From CAYRGC01 sp964423795 (lineage in GTDB: Bacteria; Patescibacteriota; Gracilibacteria; Peribacterales; Peribacteraceae): a stretch of 64,000 bases of DNA. This document shows positions 61,208 to 64,000 of the stretch, piece after piece. Positions within the stretch are counted from its first letter, which is position 1; every line of letters begins with the position of its first letter. The translations under genes were made by a program, and so were the position numbers. The stretch lies in assembly GCA_964423795.1 (NCBI GenBank), contig CAYRGC010000001.1:62001-126000 (forward strand), written 5' to 3'. The notes beneath the pieces were generated by a model, which worked only from the letters and a program-made list of their open reading frames with translations, had not been told where the DNA came from and ran no database searches.

Positions 61208-62536
61208 ATGCGGTTTCTCCGTTACCTTCGGGAACATCGTCTCGCCGGCGGCATCGCCGTGCTGGCCTCGACGCAGTTCCTGGCGTCGCTCGCCGGATTG
61301 CTCCGCGAGAACGTGCTGGCACGCGTCTTCGCCGACCGCCTCGACGTCGTGGACGCGTTCTTCGCCGCCTTCAACCCGAGCGACCTCCTCTTCCAGACGT
61401 GCGTCGTCTCGGCCCTCGGGACGGTACTCGTGCCGGTCCTCGCGCAGTACCGCACACAGAAGAACGGGGAGCAGGTCGAGAAGGTCCTCGCCGGGACGAT
61501 CGGCATGACCTCGATGCTCTTCGGCATCGTCGCGCTGCTGCTGGCGGTCTTCTTCCCGTGGCTCACGCCGCTCTTCAACATCCGTTTCGAAGGCGAGACG
61601 CTCGCGCTGTACGTCCAATTCGGTCGCCTCGCGCTGCTCAGCAACTTCCTCTTCGTCTTCGGCAACGCGTACGGCCAGTATCTCGTCACCGTCGAACGGT
61701 ACTGGGTCTACGGCCTCACGCCGGTACTGTACAGCCTCGGCACCGTGTTCGGCGCGTGGTTCCTCACCCCGTATGTCGGCCCGTTCGGCCCCATGTACGG
61801 CACCCTGCTCGGCGCTTTCGTGTACGTGCTGCTGCGCATGGCGGCCGTGCACGCGCACGGATGCAGGCTGCGGATCTCGCTCTGGCATCCGGATCTGCCG
61901 CAGATGGGCAAGCTCATGCTCCCGCGCGTCCTCTCGCTCGGGGCGCTGCAGCTCCAGATCCTGTACTTGAACGGCTTCGCGTCGGGCCTCGGGAAGGGCG
62001 CCGTGACGCTCAACACCTTCACCCGCAACTTCCAGTCGGTGGTCGTGGGCGTCGTGGGCATCTCCGTGGCCCAAGCCCTGTACTCGCGCCTCAGCCACGC
62101 GATGGCCGAACGCGACGAGAAGAAATTCGATGCGTATTTCCGTAACGGCGTGAAAACGACCCTGATCCTCACGGTCCTCGGAGCGATCGCCCTCGTCGTG
62201 CTCGCGCCGATCGAGGCCAGGTTGGTCCACATGGTGCCGTACATGCGCGCGTTCGCGATCTCGCTCTCCATCTACGCCGTCAGCGTCCCGTTCGAAAGCC
62301 TCACGCACATCCAGTACCGCGCGCTTTACGCCATGAAGGACACGCTCTACGCGGCGATGATCGGCGTGGCCGGCGGCGTCGTGGCGATCGGGGTCGGCTG
62401 GTTCTTCCTGGAACGCTTCGGCATCTATGCCCTCGCGGCGGGGTACACCGCGGGCGAAATCGCGCAGGTGCTCGGACTCACGTTCATCCTGCCGAAGCGC
62501 AAGCACCGCTTCATGACCGCGCAGGCGGACGCATGA
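61208..62536 (+). CDS. murJ: Lipid II flippase MurJ
   Basis: 442 residues, about 12-14 membrane helices (most MurJ have 500). ASTQFLASLAGLLRENVLAR, the kept VVDAFFAAFNPSDLLFQTC, SALGTVLVPVLAQYRTQ, and FASGLGKGAVTLNTFTRNFQ. Moves lipid II outward for wall synthesis, downstream of MurC and the MurE-like ligase. -10 TATGCT (61195-61200) ends 7 bases before the ATG. Confidence 0.92.
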   Translation: MRFLRYLREHRLAGGIAVLASTQFLASLAGLLRENVLARVFADRLDVVDAFFAAFNPSDLLFQTCVVSALGTVLVPVLAQYRTQKNGEQVEKVLAGTIGMTSMLFGIVALLLAVFFPWLTPLFNIRFEGETLALYVQFGRLALLSNFLFVFGNAYGQYLVTVERYWVYGLTPVLYSLGTVFGAWFLTPYVGPFGPMYGTLLGAFVYVLLRMAAVHAHGCRLRISLWHPDLPQMGKLMLPRVLSLGALQLQILYLNGFASGLGKGAVTLNTFTRNFQSVVVGVVGISVAQALYSRLSHAMAERDEKKFDAYFRNGVKTTLILTVLGAIALVVLAPIEARLVHMVPYMRAFAISLSIYAVSVPFESLTHIQYRALYAMKDTLYAAMIGVAGGVVAIGVGWFFLERFGIYALAAGYTAGEIAQVLGLTFILPKRKHRFMTAQADA

Positions 62537-62539
62537 TCC

Positions 62540-62812
62540 TCAATCGCGCCGAATCTCGAATGACGAAAATCCCCCGGGTATCGCGTCCGTAACCTCGACG
62601 TTCTCCACCCGCGCGGCGGGCGGACCCTTCTTGCACCATTCGATCAGCGCCGCGACGACGTCCTCGTCGCCTTCCACATGCGCTTCCACCGCGTCGTCAT
62701 CCGTGTTCCTGATCCACCCGGTGACGCCGAGCGCGTGCGCTTTTTCCACGGTTGCAGCGCGATAAAACACGCCTTGGACCCTGCCGATGATGCGGAGAGA
62801 GCGCGCGATCAC
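62540..62812 (-). CDS. acyP: Acylphosphatase
   Basis: 90 residues. The catalytic Arg in IGRVQGVFYRAATVEKAHAL and the Asn in GVTGWIRNTDDDAVEAHVEG are both present. Hydrolyses acyl phosphates. GTG start overlapping the upstream stop by 4 bases (GTGA). Confidence 0.96.
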   Translation of the reverse strand: MIARSLRIIGRVQGVFYRAATVEKAHALGVTGWIRNTDDDAVEAHVEGDEDVVAALIEWCKKGPPAARVENVEVTDAIPGGFSSFEIRRD

Positions 62813-63021
62813 GAACCGGAGAACGTAAAGCGGGGGATACTCTTGCCGTCGACGACCACGGTCTCCGCGAACAGGGAAAGAGGTCGCACCCACAGCCGGG
62901 AAACCTCGTTCGGATAGAGCGCCTCGTACACGACGAATTCCTCCAGCGTCTCGCTGTGCCTGGCGACGCCGATCACGCGGTACTCCCTGCCTTTGTAGTG
63001 CCGATACACGCCCAGGCGCAT
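62809..63021 (-). CDS. DUF1653 protein
   Basis: 70 residues. GVYRHYKGREYRVIGVARHS and VVYEALYPNEVSRLWVRPLS are the family marks. Function unknown. -10 TAGAGT (63028-63033) ends 6 bases before the ATG. First gene of a two-gene operon with the acylphosphatase. Confidence 0.9.
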   Translation of the reverse strand: MRLGVYRHYKGREYRVIGVARHSETLEEFVVYEALYPNEVSRLWVRPLSLFAETVVVDGKSIPRFTFSGS

Positions 63022-63073
63022 GGAAAAACTCTAGCGTGAGCGGGACGGATTGTCGTCCGCAAAGAAGCCGCTA

Positions 63074-63619
63074 TTACTTCTTTTTCACTTGCGTGAAGTC
63101 GAGCTCGACCGGCGTCTCGCGATCGAAGATGACGACCATCACGTTGAGCTTGCCCTTGTTCACGTCGACGGAGGAGATGGTGCCCTCGTAGTTCTTGAAC
63201 GGGCCGTCGATGATCACGACGAGGTCGCCCACCTGGTAATCGCTCTTGAACTTCGCCTGCTGCTCGCCGATGCGGCGCTCGATCACGCCGAACTCCTCGG
63301 GAGAGACGGCGACCGGGATGTTGCCGGAACCGACGAAACCCGTGACGTTCGGCGTGTTGCGCACCACGTACCAGCTCTCGTCCGTGACGACCATGTTCAC
63401 GAGGACGTAGCCCGGGAAGAGCTTGCGCTCCTCCTCGACCGGCTCGCCCTTCTTGAAGATGAGCTGCTTCTCCTTCGGCACCATCACCTGGTAGATGTAC
63501 TCCTGCATGCCGAGGGACTCGATGCGCTGCTCGAGCGCCTGCTTCACGCTGTCCTCGTACCCGGAATAGGTGTGGAGCACGTACCAGTTACGGCCGGCCC
63601 GCGGATCTTGCTTGCCCAT
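63074..63619 (-). CDS. nusG: Transcription termination/antitermination factor NusG
   Basis: 181 residues. NGN domain NWYVLHTYSGYEDSVKQALE, LFPGYVLVNMVVTDESWYVV, NTPNVTGFVG, and a KOW domain from about 125 (VGDLVVIIDGPFKNYEGTIS). Starts 3 bases after secE, the standard order. Confidence 0.97.
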   Translation of the reverse strand: MGKQDPRAGRNWYVLHTYSGYEDSVKQALEQRIESLGMQEYIYQVMVPKEKQLIFKKGEPVEEERKLFPGYVLVNMVVTDESWYVVRNTPNVTGFVGSGNIPVAVSPEEFGVIERRIGEQQAKFKSDYQVGDLVVIIDGPFKNYEGTISSVDVNKGKLNVMVVIFDRETPVELDFTQVKKK

Positions 63620-63622
63620 GGA

Positions 63623-63811
63623 TCAGAGGGAGGAGAGGATGAGTTTGACGAGACCGCTCATGGCGAAGTCGACGAACCCGAAGAACGCGGAACAGATGAT
63701 CGTGAAGCCGATCACGATGATAGAGAGGCGGATGGCCTGCTGGCGGGTGGGCCAGCGGACGTGGCGCAGCTCTTCGATGCTGTCTCGGAAATACTTGGTG
63801 ACGGAAGCCAT
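63623..63811 (-). CDS. secE: Preprotein translocase subunit SecE
   Basis: 62 residues. MASVTKYFRDSIEELRHVRW then PTRQQAIRLSIIVI and one membrane helix. The short one-helix form of SecE. It has a real leader of about 30 bases. Confidence 0.95.
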   Translation of the reverse strand: MASVTKYFRDSIEELRHVRWPTRQQAIRLSIIVIGFTIICSAFFGFVDFAMSGLVKLILSSL

Positions 63812-63822
63812 GCGTTCTTCGG

Positions 63823-63856
63823 AAAAAAAGCCCCGAGGGGATTGACTGTTACAGTC
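63823..63856 (-). other. Short hairpin, T-run and palindrome before secE
   Basis: On the minus strand a small CCCC/GGGG stem is followed by seven T. Just upstream is the near-perfect palindrome GACTGT-T-ACAGTC (63844-63856). It may end the previous transcript or mark an operator; too weak to decide. Confidence 0.4.
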
Positions 63857-63895
63857 TACCAGAAGCGCAGGGCCGCGCAAGGCGTCCCGTACCGC

Positions 63896-64000
63896 TCAGG
63901 GCTGCGCGGGAGGCGCCTCCGTGGCGTAATCGGGGGACTCCAGGGCGTGGATCTTCGTCACCGGAAGGGCCACGAACCACACCTTTCCCTTGATATTCTT
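63896..64000 (-). CDS. C-terminal end of an unknown protein (cut by window edge)
   Basis: Last 34 residues only: KNIKGKVWFVALPVTKIHAL, then ESPDYATEAPPAQP and stop. The protein continues beyond the window. No identification is possible from this part. Confidence 0.6.
   Translation of the reverse strand, partial: KNIKGKVWFVALPVTKIHALESPDYATEAPPAQP

Overview
The window is a gene-dense, high-G+C bacterial chromosome segment with no rRNA, no CRISPR array and no prophage. It has about 70 protein genes and seven tRNA genes, all with an encoded CCA end. The gene mix suggests a member of the Candidate Phyla Radiation (Patescibacteria): S-layer-homology (SLH) proteins, a short pentose-phosphate set (transketolase, short transaldolase, 6-phosphogluconate dehydrogenase), a divergent Mur ligase, a riboflavin kinase without its adenylyltransferase half, a FtsL/DivIC-like division set and many small membrane proteins. 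This is inference; a 16S or ribosomal-protein tree would settle it.

Layout. 1-1140: groES-groEL under a CIRCE operator, plus a short unlisted gene. 1150-11700: lipoproteins, HAD hydrolases, a low-G+C aminoglycoside-acetyltransferase-like gene beside tRNA-Leu, two gene remnants fused at a deletion junction (cyclopropane synthase / flavin reductase), MsrB, a DMT transporter and an O-antigen-ligase-like polymerase. 11800-18800: tRNA-Pro(CGG), queuosine-precursor transporter, LemA/TPM pair, and a run of secreted proteins ending in a large PKD protein. 18780-25600: TsaD, Lgt, an SLH - riboflavin kinase - Mur ligase - RNase HII operon, tRNA-Ser and a second SLH protein. 25600-33120: the pentose-phosphate genes, a Cas4/RecB-like nuclease and an M23 protein. 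33180-45750: RsmH/FtsL, pyruvate kinase, a TPR membrane protein, a Cys-rich repeat protein, PyrH/Frr, an extended PurQ, a SpoU methylase, aquaporin and PriA. 45900-64000: an S51 peptidase with an apparent AUC start, a flippase, the PdxS/PdxT pair, LepA, L27, MurC, a third SLH protein, PurL, MurJ and the SecE-NusG pair.

The strongest overall pattern concerns gene starts. About 40 genes that begin a transcription unit have a -10 hexamer (mostly TAnnnT) ending only 6-9 bases before the start codon, so their mRNAs should be leaderless. I find no Shine-Dalgarno sequence before the starts I checked. The few genes with a real leader (groES, frr, aquaporin, DUF4383) have a C/U-rich stretch there instead. 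The -10 position was used to choose start codons throughout, and it supports an AUC start for the S51 peptidase.

Two repeat families stand out. Three tRNA genes (Pro-CGG, Pro-TGG, Ser-TGA) are each followed by a 90-125 bp element containing GAGAAG...CCTGAGCG...GAAGG and ending in a 20-base copy of that tRNA's own 3' end. Two copies of a roughly 100-bp inverted-repeat element built from AGTACT/GAATACT units lie upstream of lepA and murC.
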